Shown here: positions 11,066 through 22,900 of the stretch, piece after piece
How positions within the stretch are numbered: the first letter of the stretch is position 1
Layout of the letters: each line of letters starts with the position of its first letter
Assembly (NCBI GenBank): GCA_028583605.1
Contig: CM053327.1
Location: forward strand, 5,207,316 to 5,271,315
Direction: 5' to 3'
Length of the DNA stretch: 64,000 nucleotides
Source: Dastarcus helophoroides
Taxonomy: Eukaryota; Arthropoda; Insecta; Coleoptera; Bothrideridae
Position numbers and translations under genes: made by a program
The notes under the pieces: generated by a model
Database searches by the model: none
The model's input: the letters and a program-made list of their open reading frames with translations, nothing else
What the model was told of the DNA's origin: nothing

Positions 11066-14000
11066 ATGAAAAACTCAACAGAACTTATGAAAATGAGTCT
11101 TTGGTACTGCAAATTACTAAACTTTTGGCCATCAGAAACTGAAGAAAGCAACCCTTCGACATTTTTTTACGTAAAAACCGCAATCACCATGACCATACCT
11201 TGCATCCTCTGGTTAGGAATTGTATCACATTACATCTACATAAAACTAAAAAGTTTTATTATCAAAAAAAAAAACAACATTCCACCCACTACATATATTT
11301 CAGGCAACGTCGATGTTGAGGTCACTGACGATTATTGCTTCATTTTTTCTGTTCTGAGCGCCATGTATTTCGCCAAGGATCTAATCTTCAAACGAAAATT
11401 GATCGGAGAAATTCGCGACAAAGTCGCCGAAAATTACATATTCAAAAATTCCAAAAACTTCTACAAAATAACCAAGTTCTATAATTTTTTAGCAACGCCA
11501 GTATTCTTTTATACTGTGGCTGCCTGTGGTCTCTCCATAATAGATGAATACATGTTCAAAATCAAAAAATGCAAAGCTCGGAACGAATTGTTGCATTTAA
11601 ACGATGTCTGCGGCTTATTTCTGCCGGCGAAAATGCCTTTTGACTTGAACAAACGCAAATTTTTTTACGGGTTCTACATACTTCAAGCGACAGGTGCACT
11701 AATTACATACCAAGGCATTGGGTTCTTATGCTACATATTGATGGAACTAACCGAGCATTTAGCAGCTAAATACCGATTTTTGGGTAACCTTATTTTAACC
11801 ACGGTCAACAGCTCATTGGAGAAAAAAGAAAAGAAACACTTATTATTTAAAGCGATAAAATATCACCTTAGGCTGATAAAGTAAGTTCGATTTGAAAATG
11901 TCTTTATTTTAATAAAATAACATGGCGTTTTTAGTTGTAGTGAACTAGAAAAGAGATGTTTCAGTGATACTATGGCTTGTCATGTGTTCACCACTGGTTG
12001 TATTTTCATAACAATTGCAAGTTATTTCATCAAGGTAAATTATTTTTACCTATAGAGCAGATTATATGCAGCTTCTCATGTTTCGGCATATGTTTATTGC
12101 ATTTAGCAAAACAATGTAAACAACAAAATTAAAATAAGATGCTACCTAAAATAAAATATAGACTTCACAGGTAAAATTTTTGTCTAATGATCAACTATAC
12201 GATTGCTATTAAAATTACGGCGCCGGCTAGGGGAGGTCCAGTGCCCCGAGTGCTTATAAGTAATTAACCAACAATCTAAATATTTTAAAATAAACAAGGC
12301 TTGTTATTAATACCTACATATTTGTATTTCTTTTCCCTTAATTTTAAGACGAACGTTTTGACTTTCATTATATTTAAATCATGCAGTGCTTGCGGTGCAA
12401 AAATGTCGTGTATCGAATATAAACACGTAATTTCGACTATACCTTAAATTAGTTCAGAACAAGGACGTCATTTTGCCAATTCTACAAAAGTACTAAAAGT
12501 AAGTAAATAATACACATACTTGGTTCATATAATATGGTCATATATTATATAGTGGCGAATATTTATATTTCAGAATTAAATTTCCAGTTTTTAATTTAGC
12601 TTGATCAATATTTTTTGAGTGAAATTACTCTAATAGATCTTTAGGCTCTTTTGACATTTATATGACACAATTAAAAGTAACTAAAAAGCAACTCTTCTTA
12701 AGATACCTTTTTCCTGATTTCCTGTTTTAATAAAATGTCTCTGCCCACATTTAAAAAAACATGGGAGGTTGCGTAAATGCTCAACATTTCACCCAAAATG
12801 AATCGAATTTAGAAGTAATGCTGTTCTAAAATTTTCATCAAAAATAAAGCGATTTCTAGAAATAAAATAAAAAATTTAATAGATAATTAAAACCCACCTA
12901 ATGCTATTAAAATTGGAAAAATCGCTCTATGTATATAAATATTTTTGAGATTATATGCCAAGAAATTTTAGTTCAGACAAATTGTTAATAATTATTTAAT
13001 GAAAATAAAATTAAAGTTTCTGATTTAAAGCAATGAATTAATATTGAATGGTGTAGCTTTTTTAAATAGTCATTAAATATTTATCTTACATCTACTAATT
13101 TTTTATACGGTGTGTAACAGGATCACGGTAAACCCCCTAGTTTTTCTTTATTTATGCAGATAAAATTTTTAAAATTGTTACACTTGATGTATTTATAAAA
13201 TGTAAAATTTTGACATAAAATTTACATTCCTGCTGTTGTCACTTTCGTTAAAAGTAATACCAACTTTTGATTTTTAAACGGAACACCCTGTATATTATTA
13301 CATTTTTGGAATCTACACAATTTTCTGGATACAATGCACGCAAAATATGTGATTTTTAAATATTTAAACATTTTTTTGGTTCCATTTTATTTTTCGGTCT
13401 AGAAGGTCATGACTCCTAATTAACGCTAACTGACCACATAAGCGCTGCAAGAAAATTAAATTAGGAAAATTAGCAAGTGTCTTTTTTTTTAATTTGTTTT
13501 CCACAGCCATCCTTATTAAATAAATCTTGAAAGAAATTGAACCCCAATATTTTGAATTCCTTTAGCTGTAACTTCAGTTCTATTGATATCAAAGCAAAAA
13601 TGAAAATTTGGTAAGATTGGCCATCTTTTAGTGGTACCACAGTACCAGTATGGTGCCATTTAAGAAAATGAAGTTATGACATCAAAACCATTTTTGTTAA
13701 TTTTATACTGAGGTAAAAAAATGAAATACTTTCTTTTTCAAGCGATTTGATTTTTTTAGCGTTAATGTGGTCCATTAGAAATAATTAGAATAAGTCATAG
13801 CCTTCTAGGTTGAAAAATAAAATCGGACCAAAAAAATTTTTGATCCTTTAAAAATCACTTTTTTTAAGTGCACTTTATTTAGAAAATTGTGCAGATTCCA
13901 AAAATGTAATAATATACAGGGTATTCTATTTAAAAACCAAAAGTTGGTATCAGTTTTAGCGAAAGTAACACGGATAGGAATATCATTTTTTTGTCAAAAT

Positions 14001-14768
14001 TTGACATTTTATAAGTACATTAATTGTAGTAAGTTTAAACATTTTATCTTTATAAATAAAGCAAAAAAAGGGCATGTATCATGATCCTATTACACCCGAT
14101 ATATAATGCACATAGTATACTAATGTACATATAATTTTAATTGCAATCCATATTTTGTTCAAAATCTGCATATAATATGCGCATATTTGTTAATAAAAGT
14201 TATGCATATAATCCGCTCTCTATTTATATCTATTGGGTAAGTTATTTGTGTGCCCATAGTCTGTAGCGTGTAAATGAAAAGAGGTGGAAGAAAAAAATGA
14301 ATGATTTAGACCATTTCACATGCTTTAATTATTTTATTTAGAATCCCATGGAAGTTGGAAAAATTCTTCATTTTGGAGGATGGTTTCTGGTGCTCTTTAT
14401 GGTTTGCTACGGAGGCCAAGTACTAAGAGATGAGGTAAAGTTTATTTTATGCTTCAAAGTTTTATTAAAATTCTTTAATATTTTTTTTCTTCAGAGTTTA
14501 TCTGTCGCTAAAAAGATATATCAAAGCAACTGGGAAGATTTGGACCTTGACACGCAAAAAGTATTATTTTTTATAGCACTTAGATCTGAAAAACCCCAAC
14601 AATTGACAGCTGGCTCTTTTGGCATACTGGAATACGAATTATTCGTTTCGGTAAAGCTTATCTTCTTTATTGCATTAATATTTGAAAAGATTTTGTTTCT
14701 AGATTTTAAAAGGAGCGTATACCTTTTTAGCTGTATACAGTAATGCTTATGTGTATGGTCTTAAATAA
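11066..14768 (+). CDS. Odorant receptor OR-A (7tm_6), six exons
   Basis: Insect odorant receptor: a seven-transmembrane ligand-gated cation channel subunit that works with Orco in the dendritic membrane of olfactory neurons (family knowledge). Exons: 11066-11252, 11304-11880, 11941-12034, 14342-14434, 14495-14650, 14703-14768, giving 390 residues. Intron phases 1, 2, 0, 0, 0 equal those of OR-B and OR-C. Motifs seen: CKLLNFWP near the N-terminus, IPCILWLGIVSHY (membrane segment), DVCGLFLPAKMPFD, CHVFTTGC, LTAGSFGIL and the C-terminal ILKGAYTFLAVY. The frame is open to an ATG at 10955 (37 more residues), but the two paralogues start at the position matching 11066. Intron 1 is only 51 bp, in frame and without stops, with a weak donor (AAAA|GTTTTA). 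A poly(A) signal AATAAA is at 14845. Intron 3 holds a foldback element. The ligand cannot be inferred. Confidence 0.9.
13104..14104. mobile_element. 1.0-kb foldback element in OR-A intron 3
   Basis: The left half pairs with the right half over almost its whole length. The ends are TATACGGTGTGTAACAGGAT and, on the other strand, TATATCGGGTGTAATAGGAT. Inner pairs include ACACCCTGTATATTATTACA with its complement near 13905-13925, and GACCACATAAGCGCT with its counterpart near 13757-13772. A TA duplication is possible at the ends. There is no coding capacity; an ORF at 13887-14084 is noise in the arm. Confidence 0.75.
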
Positions 14769-14844
14769 CTATTTTTGTGGGGAATATATTAATCTAAATG
14801 GGATAATGAAAGTATAGTATGTTTACACTGTTCAAGAATTCAGC

Positions 14845-14850
14845 AATAAA
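14845..14850 (+). promoter_or_regulatory. Poly(A) signal of OR-A
   Basis: AATAAA lies 77 bp after the OR-A stop codon, a usual distance for an insect 3' UTR. It is inferred from position only. Confidence 0.5.
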
Positions 14851-17800
14851 TAGGTCTAAGTGACATAATATTATTTTCATTTACAAATGACCCAATGATC
14901 CTTTTAGCAAGTGTATTTCCAAAGAGACACTTTTTTATACCATGAATAGCAACATTTATGGTGCTGGTGACTATCATAATGATAACAACATACAAATGTA
15001 TCAAATACAAAGCATTCACAATGACTAACATGGTTTACGAAGGGATCGCTCTAAAATATTTGGCTCCAACGTCTCAGTTAGCTACAGATGTCGACGGTTA
15101 CTCTGTTGTAATTAATATGTTGCGGGTAATTAATAAACTTTTACTAGTTCCTAAATATTCATTCAAATAAAATAATGTAAAGGAATAAGTCAAATTAAAT
15201 TACTGACCATAACTATTAAAATTTATTAACGCTTAAAAAGAAGAAAATATTAAAAATTCCACAATGTTTCGATAAATATTTGCTAACACCGGACCAGGGT
15301 TCGCATTACATCATCGGCGGTTATGCCAGAAATTTATTTAGCCGTTGTTATACTAACAAGCTCCATGGATCATAGACTCCTATGAATATTCCGTCTAATA
15401 CGAATTCTCGTCCAAAGCTTCAATCAGAGGTGTGTTCAGAAGATCAAGCTGCTCGTTCATAAGTGTAAATTGACTAGATTGTAAATATTTGTGAATTTCT
15501 AGAGCTTCCTAGAAATTAAATTTTTTAGTGTTAAATTTTAAAGAAGGGGTTAGGGGGATGAATATATCAAGATGACGTGATCCTCAAAGATAGTCCCCCA
15601 AGAACATAAATTGACGGTTCTCTGCGAATTCCAAAATATTTCTCCGTTTTCAAATTATATAGTTAAGTTTTCGTTGGGAGATCCTGTATAGTATGCCCAC
15701 TAGTGCGCGGAGATAAGTAGCATTCGAAAAAAAAAACATAAAATATATGGATAGATCATAATTTAAAAAAAAAACCGAATTAACCCATGAGTTCAGAGAA
15801 TACAGAGCATCCTGTATACCTGAAGCTTTTATTAAACTGTAAAGCTGAAGTAGTTTGGCAATGTTTAAAAAAAAAAAAAAAATATGCAGTAATAACTTAC
15901 TCTATTGAGTTAAGTTCCTTTCAAATTTGGTTATCACATTTTCCCTATTTCTTATTCCAACTCTTTGTTTTCGTTTGTACTGAGTGTGCTTGCTACTAGA
16001 TTTTTTGGACACAGCACAGTATTAAGCTTTATCGAGCTATAATTTTTGAGATTTTATCCTAAAAATTCACATTTTAAGTTGGAAAGGTAAACTGATTTTT
16101 GCGAGGAGCAAATGTTTTCGTTGGTTTAATTAATCCAAAACTAATATATCTTCAAGTTATTCAGTAGAAATATATAAAGAATTTAATACAACCTTTTTTT
16201 GTAATATTTACTGTCACAATGGATATTAAATGAAAAAGCCACGCATCGCATTTTAAATTTGTTACTTGGCAAATAGCTATTTGCTCTGCAAAAATAGAAT
16301 GATTCAAAAGTAGTTTGACAAACTTCAGGGGGTGATTGTCGACATTATTTTAAGACAAAAATTTTCTAAAAACAATGGTGTTTGACACTTTGCTTGGAAA
16401 GACAAAGTATTATAAAAATATAATGAAGTTTTTAGTTAACTTGGAAACATTAGTTTGTTTTATGAAATATGATATATAAAATAAAGTATCCAAGAATACT
16501 AATTTTAAAAATTCAATCAGTTTTGAGGTTTAGTTGAATAAAATGTTATTATAATAAATGTTTGAATATATCATCAGTTTAAAATACATTTTATGTATAT
16601 TTGTATAGATATACAGCTAAAGAAAACAATGATCTACGTTTAAGCACTTGGTCGTATCAACAAAATGCAAGAAATATTTGTTATTGTAAATAAACTAATA
16701 AAGTAGAAATTCATAATAAACGTACGGTTCCTGGTACTGGTTAAAATTAAGAACGTGTTGTATATTTAAAATAATTATATTCCTTTATTTCATTTAACAA
16801 ATTTGAGTAATTTACAAAATTTTTAATTTTTTTTAACAATTCAAACCCTTGTACATGGATTGACTATGGATTGTTTGATTTTAACTCTTCATATTTTGAT
16901 CACTAAAAGACAGAATTCAAAATAAAAAAAATTTATAGGTGGGATTTAGACGAAATAGATGTTAACAGATTTTCTTCTTAAGGGAAAACCATGTATATTT
17001 TGAAAGAACGTTTCCTTTCCGATTGAAAAATATGTGATAAATATGTGTTGAACATAATTAGGATAATATTGACAAATTTATTCAATGAAATTATATTAAA
17101 TGTGCGAACGACCAGAGAAAAAATTATTAAATTTAGAATGTCTGATCTCTCATCTATTTTAAACAAACTCTTTTAAACAAAAACTTTATTATTATTATTA
17201 TTATTACACTTTGTATTTTTTTTAAAAAAGGCTGACTTAGCTCCATAAGTTTGTGATAAAATTAAAAAACGCGGTGTTCAATTGTCTTTGTGGCATCATC
17301 ATGAAAATCAGCATTAAAACCTACACAACTTTGCTAATTTAACCGAAGTTGTACCTTTAGTAATGAGAATGTTAGCCATACTGCCGAGTTCATTTTGAAC
17401 AAGCTGCATACTGGGTTAGTTAGTCGGTAAAGCCGTGTGGCTACTAGAATTATTTTGATAACAAAAATCTTTTTGGGACAAAAGTATATTTTTGGATATG
17501 GCGCACATTCTAAAATTATTTTTATGGGATGAAAATCTAGTTATACACGGTGATGCATCAAAGCTGCCTTTTTAAAGAAATTTTTAAATCTGCTCAAAAA
17601 TACTGATTGAAATCGTGAATAATAGTTTTTGAGATATCCAGAAAAAATCATGAAAATGTACTTGGAAGCTAACCTGGAAGGCTAAAAAGACTATTCGTTT
17701 TTAGTGCAGATGATTTTAGTATATCGCTATTCCTAAAAATAGTGTAAACTTAATTATAAATAGCCTTTGTCATTATAGACGCGCGGATTGGCAAACACGG

Positions 17801-18021
17801 AGTATCATTTTTTTTAAATTAAATGGCATAGTCCGATTATTTTTTTTTATCTATTTTAGTTTTAAGCAATAATAAGACTTTGCTTTGTTACACATAATTG
17901 TGGATCTAGTTGCCACTTGACGTTACAGGATGAAGACAAATGATCTCAGCAGTGCATCATATCTTGAATGCATTGTATCATAAGATTAATTAAGTTATTG
18001 TTTTATCGATGACTGTGAAAC
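14851..18021. other. No recognised gene; minor remnants
   Basis: AT-rich intergenic DNA. 14958-15130 has a coding-like run (EGIALKYLAPTSQLATDVDG) without a recognisable family. 15300-15480 read on the - strand gives a broken run starting MNEQLDLLNTPLIEALDENS; both may be gene or transposon scraps. About 17330-17412 is a copy of a dispersed repeat end also found at 30890-30968 (both end in GAGTTCATTTTGAACA). A short (ATT)n tract lies near 17189. Confidence 0.35.
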
Positions 18022-18207
18022 CTATAATTTGGAAATTGACAATATTTTGTGTATCCATAATAAACTGTTAATTATGTTTATATATGGTAATATGGTGTCA
18101 TCATTTCCAGTGTCTCCGTTGGTTGCAGGGAATGCAAAATCTGTGAATTTTTTATTCAAGTTGTACCAGTTGCTTTGGTAATATTTTGTTCCGTCAAAGA
18201 TGTACCC
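18022..18207 (-). other. Unrecognised coding-like segment, possible lone exon
   Basis: An open frame of 61 codons with non-random composition (GYIFDGTKYYQSNWYNLNKK, then FTDFAFPATNGDTGNDDT) ending in TAG at 18024-18022. It is preceded on the same strand by a pyrimidine-rich tract and AG (ctattttttaag), as for a splice acceptor. No ATG opens it and no donor is convincing. I do not recognise the protein. It may be an exon of a decayed gene or chance. Confidence 0.3.
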
Positions 18208-18697
18208 TTAAAAAATAGACATTCGTCGTGCTATTATTACTGGAGAAAAATTACCATCTAGCTGGATATTTGCCACTCATAAAAAAAATGGTGTCCAAAA
18301 AACGCCTCGAAATAAACATGTTTTAACTACAGTAAGAGGATTATTCATTGAACACTATTAGTTTTAATTTTTTCATAATTTTCCTTACTAATTTAAAAAA
18401 TTTAATGACAAAGTTAATTTATTAAGAAATAAAAATAGCAAATTTCGATTGATTTAACTAAAAATTTTAAAATAATATTCTGGGGTTGCGGAATCGAATC
18501 TCTTCAGGCGCACTATTTCTTCCCTTTTATAATTAAAAATATATTGTTTTATGAAATGATTAATTTATAAAAGTAATGATTTCATGGTTTTTTTTAGATC
18601 TTTCAGTTAATGATCAATCCTTCAGTTTTGAAATATATGTTGATTATTCTAGATTTGAAATCTGACAGTTTCTTTCTTAACATGTGTCAAGCTACAA

Positions 18698-19924
18698 ATG
18701 TATATACTGGTTTTGATACTAATTACAAAGTCCTTAATGGGTGTATGTGGTGTTAAACTTAATAACAACAGTGACACCAGTTTTAAAGTAGTAGCAGGTT
18801 ATCCTTGCAACACCGAAACATATCCATTTTATGTGAGTATAGACATTTTTGGAGAATATATCGTGAACGATTGTGGAGGATCCATCGTAACGATGAAATG
18901 GGTCATTTCGGCTGCACATTGCTTCTCGATGGAAAACATAGAAATGATTACCTTTAAAGGAGGTTATAAGATGGAAGTTCAATCCGTGGACATGTTTGAG
19001 AAAAATAACATACATATTCATCCAAAATATAATGATGAAAATTTAATGCATGATATCGCCTTGGTCGAATTACCGAAAAAATTTGAAATCACAAGTTATG
19101 TAAAACCTATTAAAATTCCATCAACGAATGATTTTAAAAAATTTTGTGCTATTAGTCCTAGAAACGTTGTTATAATGGGTTTAGGAGAAATCAAAAACAC
19201 TAGCATAGGTGAGGCGGAGTCACCCGATATACAATGTGCTGAAGTTGAAATGTTAACCTCCGAGGAATGTAATAGAGATGAAGTAAGACCTCGAACAAAA
19301 GAATATCATATTTGCACGGTTAGTAAGGATGGAAACGATAGTTGTTATGGAGATAGCGGAGGGCCTGTGTTTAAAAACGGTTATCTCTTTGGAATTGTAT
19401 CGTTTATTTCTTTGGAAAAAGGTTGCCGTTACAAAGAATATCATACTAGAGTGGATGTGTACTATAATTGGATATGGAATGTTGTGAATGGTTCAAAGGA
19501 AATTATTACAACTGAATTGGTTAACAAGGAATTTACTGAAAGTGAATATATAACTGATGAACAAGTTGAATATATAACTGATGAACAAGTTGAATATATA
19601 ACTGATGAACATATTGAATATATAACTGCTGAAGTTGAATATATAACTGATGAGCATGTTGAATACATTACTACTGAAGTTGCATATATAACTAATGAAC
19701 ATGTTGAATATATAACTACTGAAGCTAAATATTTAACTGATAAACATGATGAATATTTAACTGCTGAAGTTAAATTTATAACTCCTAAATTTAATGAAGA
19801 TACAACTGCTGTATATGATAAATATAGAACTAATGATTATAATAAAAATAAATATCACGAACAAGGCTTATCTATCTATGTTAACTATGTGTCTTACTTA
19901 TTAATTTTATTAAACATTTTTTAA
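18698..19924 (+). CDS. Trypsin-like serine protease with repeat stalk
   Basis: A secreted or membrane-tethered S1 (chymotrypsin-fold) serine endopeptidase of 408 residues encoded in one exon. Residues 1-18 form a signal peptide. Cleavage after K30 (FK|VVAGY) would activate the zymogen. The triad is H74 (SAAHC), D119 (HDIALVEL) and S220 (GDSGGP). D214 sits where trypsin has Asp189, suggesting cleavage after Lys/Arg, but the usual SWG is SFI and the PGVYTRV loop is changed to YKEYHTRV, so the pocket differs. The catalytic domain ends near residue 265. Residues about 281-360 are acidic octapeptide-like repeats (EYITDEQV, EYITTEV), followed by a tail ending in a hydrophobic stretch (VSYLLILLNIF) that could be a GPI signal or membrane anchor. 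The neighbourhood gives no hint of substrate. No AATAAA follows closely. Confidence 0.9.
   Translation: MYILVLILITKSLMGVCGVKLNNNSDTSFKVVAGYPCNTETYPFYVSIDIFGEYIVNDCGGSIVTMKWVISAAHCFSMENIEMITFKGGYKMEVQSVDMFEKNNIHIHPKYNDENLMHDIALVELPKKFEITSYVKPIKIPSTNDFKKFCAISPRNVVIMGLGEIKNTSIGEAESPDIQCAEVEMLTSEECNRDEVRPRTKEYHICTVSKDGNDSCYGDSGGPVFKNGYLFGIVSFISLEKGCRYKEYHTRVDVYYNWIWNVVNGSKEIITTELVNKEFTESEYITDEQVEYITDEQVEYITDEHIEYITAEVEYITDEHVEYITTEVAYITNEHVEYITTEAKYLTDKHDEYLTAEVKFITPKFNEDTTAVYDKYRTNDYNKNKYHEQGLSIYVNYVSYLLILLNIF
19538..19777 (+). repeat. Coding 24-bp tandem repeats in the protease stalk
   Basis: About ten copies of a 24-nt unit (GAATATATAACTGATGAACA plus a Val/Ile codon) encode EYITDEHV-type octapeptides. 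The first three copies are almost identical, the later ones diverge and one alternating unit is shortened (EYITTEV or EYITAEV). All changes keep the frame. Long antisense frames across this region are mirror images of the repeat and not genes. Confidence 0.9.
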
Positions 19925-22900
19925 CCACAATAAGAAAATTATTTATGAGAACCCCGATTTTTAATCCTTTCGTTTTTCTGAGTAAAATTGTTTCTCAATA
20001 TATTGAGTTTTTCAGAAAATATTAATGTTTCAGAAGAAATTTCAAAAAAAAACCAAGTCGCTTTTAAAGTCAATATCTTATAATTACAATGAAAATTTTG
20101 GAAATGATTTTTACAAAATTCTAAGATTTTTTTTAAGTACTGAATTTCTTAAGAATTTTTAATTCAACTTTGATTTTTTTTCGTTTCAAGTTCTGTCTTG
20201 GATTTAGAATTTTTTTCTAATCATTTAAAAAAATGTGAATTACTTAAAAACATAATTAAAGAATCATGACTTTCTGAACAAAGGAAAGTCGAAAAGTCGT
20301 TCTTATTTGAACTCCTCACTAATGAATTCCAACGCAAAAGGAAAAGCAAAACAGAGAGCAGGGAGTTGTTTCAAGAAATGTAAAAAATGATTTAACTTTT
20401 ACATTCACGTGTCAAGTAAAATGCCTAAATTTTGAATCGAAGTAAAAATTATGAAAATATTTAATTTTTTAAGAAAATTACTGTTCAAATTTTTGAATTT
20501 AATCTCAAATCTCAACCCATCTTTATCAAAATTCGAAGTTTCAGATTACAGGTGTTAAAGTTTTATTTATAAATTACATGTTTTTCTCAAGATCTCGAAT
20601 ATTATTTCCAAAATGTTATGTTAAATTTACCACAGTCGAAATTATTATTTTTTTTTGGCCGAAACTAGTCGAAACCAAAACTTCGATTAGTCTCTATGGA
20701 TAAATATTTATTATGCTCCGAATAGAAAAACAACAACAAAAAATAAAAAACTAAAAATCGAAATTTAAAAGGAAAATAGAAATTTTCAAAAAAGTATATA
20801 AAAATTATGGAAACATGCGTAAGTTTTCAAGAACAAGTCGAATTCTTCAAAAAGACATCAAATCTTTCATGCTAAAGTCAAATTTAGAGACAAGTAGAAA
20901 CTTTTAAGAGAAATAAATTATTAAAATGACGAAATTTACAAAAAAAAACGTAGGATTTTTTAAAAATATATGTCAAATTTTGCAAAGTGAATTCATATTT
21001 ACAAAAAAAAAGTTTTCAGAGAATTACTAAATTTGAAAAATTGAAAAACACCGATATTTTAGAAAAGTGAAAATTTTTGAAAGGAGTTTGTATTTTTTCA
21101 AAATGGCCGGTATTTAAAAAAAATTGTTACTTTCAAGAACTCAGAATTCGGATAAGTAGTCAAAAGTTTTGGTATATGTAAAAATTTTAAGACAAAGTCG
21201 AAATTTTCATAAAAACGTCAAATTTACAAAAGTTAAAAATAATAATAATAATAATAAGTCAAAATTTAGATCGATGTTTTCCAAAAAGTCGAAATTTTCA
21301 AATATTTACAAGTTTATCAAAAGAAGTCGAAATTGAAAAGTAACCACCAATAAATAATAAATAAAAGAAAATAACTCAAAATTTGAGGAAGAATTGAAGA
21401 AAAATTTAAAATTTTGAAAAAAGGTGGAAATTTTCAAAAAAAATTTGAAATTATATCTATAAATGTCAAAATTTTCAAAAAGAAGCCGGACTTTTCAAAA
21501 ACCGAGATTTTGACAATATTTAACGAATAAGTAGACATTTTTAAAAAGGATCGAAATTTCAAGAAAATGTCAAAAGTTTCAAAAAAAAGTATTTTGACTA
21601 CTTTTTTCAAAATTTTGACTACAAATTTAGACCTGTAAATGTAATATGTAAAATATGTAAAATCTTTTTTTTTGCAATTTTCGACGTTTTGAAGTTTCAA
21701 CTTTTTCTCAAATTTTCTTGTTTTTTGAACGTTATTTGAAGAATTCTACTTTTTTTTTAATTTTAACTCACTAAAATTAGACTTTTTTGAAAATTTTCAC
21801 TTTGTTCAAAATTTTTACTTATTCTCAAAATTCTCAAAATGACTTCATTTGAATATGTTGCAAAATGGCGCTTGTAGATGAAAGGAACACTATGAAGAAA
21901 ATAACTTTACTAGCTAACTAAGAACAATATTAACAAAAACCCGGTAAAAACGGTACAACTTGATGTACAGGTGAATCAGAATGAATGGGCCAAGGCTCAA
22001 CTGAAAATAATAATAATAATAGGCACGAAAATATTACGATTAAGTTCAACATGCCTTAAACCAATGTCCCTGGTTTGCGAGATGCAGGGCGTTCAAAGTT
22101 GAAATTTTATTTTGAAATTTTCCAATAATTGAAAAACTTTTAATGCTATAAATCTGAAAATTGAAGGTCTTTTGACATAAGGTTCACGAATTTTAAGCTT
22201 ATTTTGACCTCTATCCTAGAGGCGTCATATTATTTATGTAAATGATATTTTTTTGTCTGTTGGGCTACCCTTAAAACAAATAAAAAAATAAAAGGACGAC
22301 TAATTCTACAAAGATACCCTTGTTTAAGTGGTCTAAATCTATGGGTTTTTAAGATTTTTGCATTGAAAAGTTTTAATGTATTTTTTACAACGCAGATATT
22401 GTACTGTATTTTGGTCAAATTTGTTTAAATTCTAACTCTGGCGAAAAGGGCAAAATTTTCAGAGAAAGTGAAAGTAAAAACATTAAAAACACTAAAATAT
22501 TTTCGTAGCTTTAAATTTAAATTCAGAAAAAGGAACCTTGAAAATTGAAATTGTTCAATGGCAATTTTCAGAAAAAAACTTTTAATGTATTTAACAATAT
22601 GAAAAAAAAAGTCTTAAGTTTTAAGAAAATAAGTCGATAATTAAGATTAAAGACAAAATCAAAACTTAAAAAATTCTGAATTGTTATTTTAAAGTCCAAA
22701 ATTAAGTTGCATTCGAAATTTCGAAGAAATAAAAAACGAGATGTTGGAAGTCACTTTTGCAAAATTTAGAAATTTTGAATTTATAAAAGAAATAAGTTTT
22801 AGGAAAAAAAGTAAAACCTGAAATTGGAAAATTGCGCTGTCAAAATTTTGAAAAATATATTCCAAAGGGAAAAAATTCTCGACAGTTTGGGGTTCAGCTG

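Noticed and set aside
19462..19702. Two antisense ORFs of 68 and 69 codons
   Set aside because: They are mirror translations of the 24-bp coding repeats of the protease and have no independent support.
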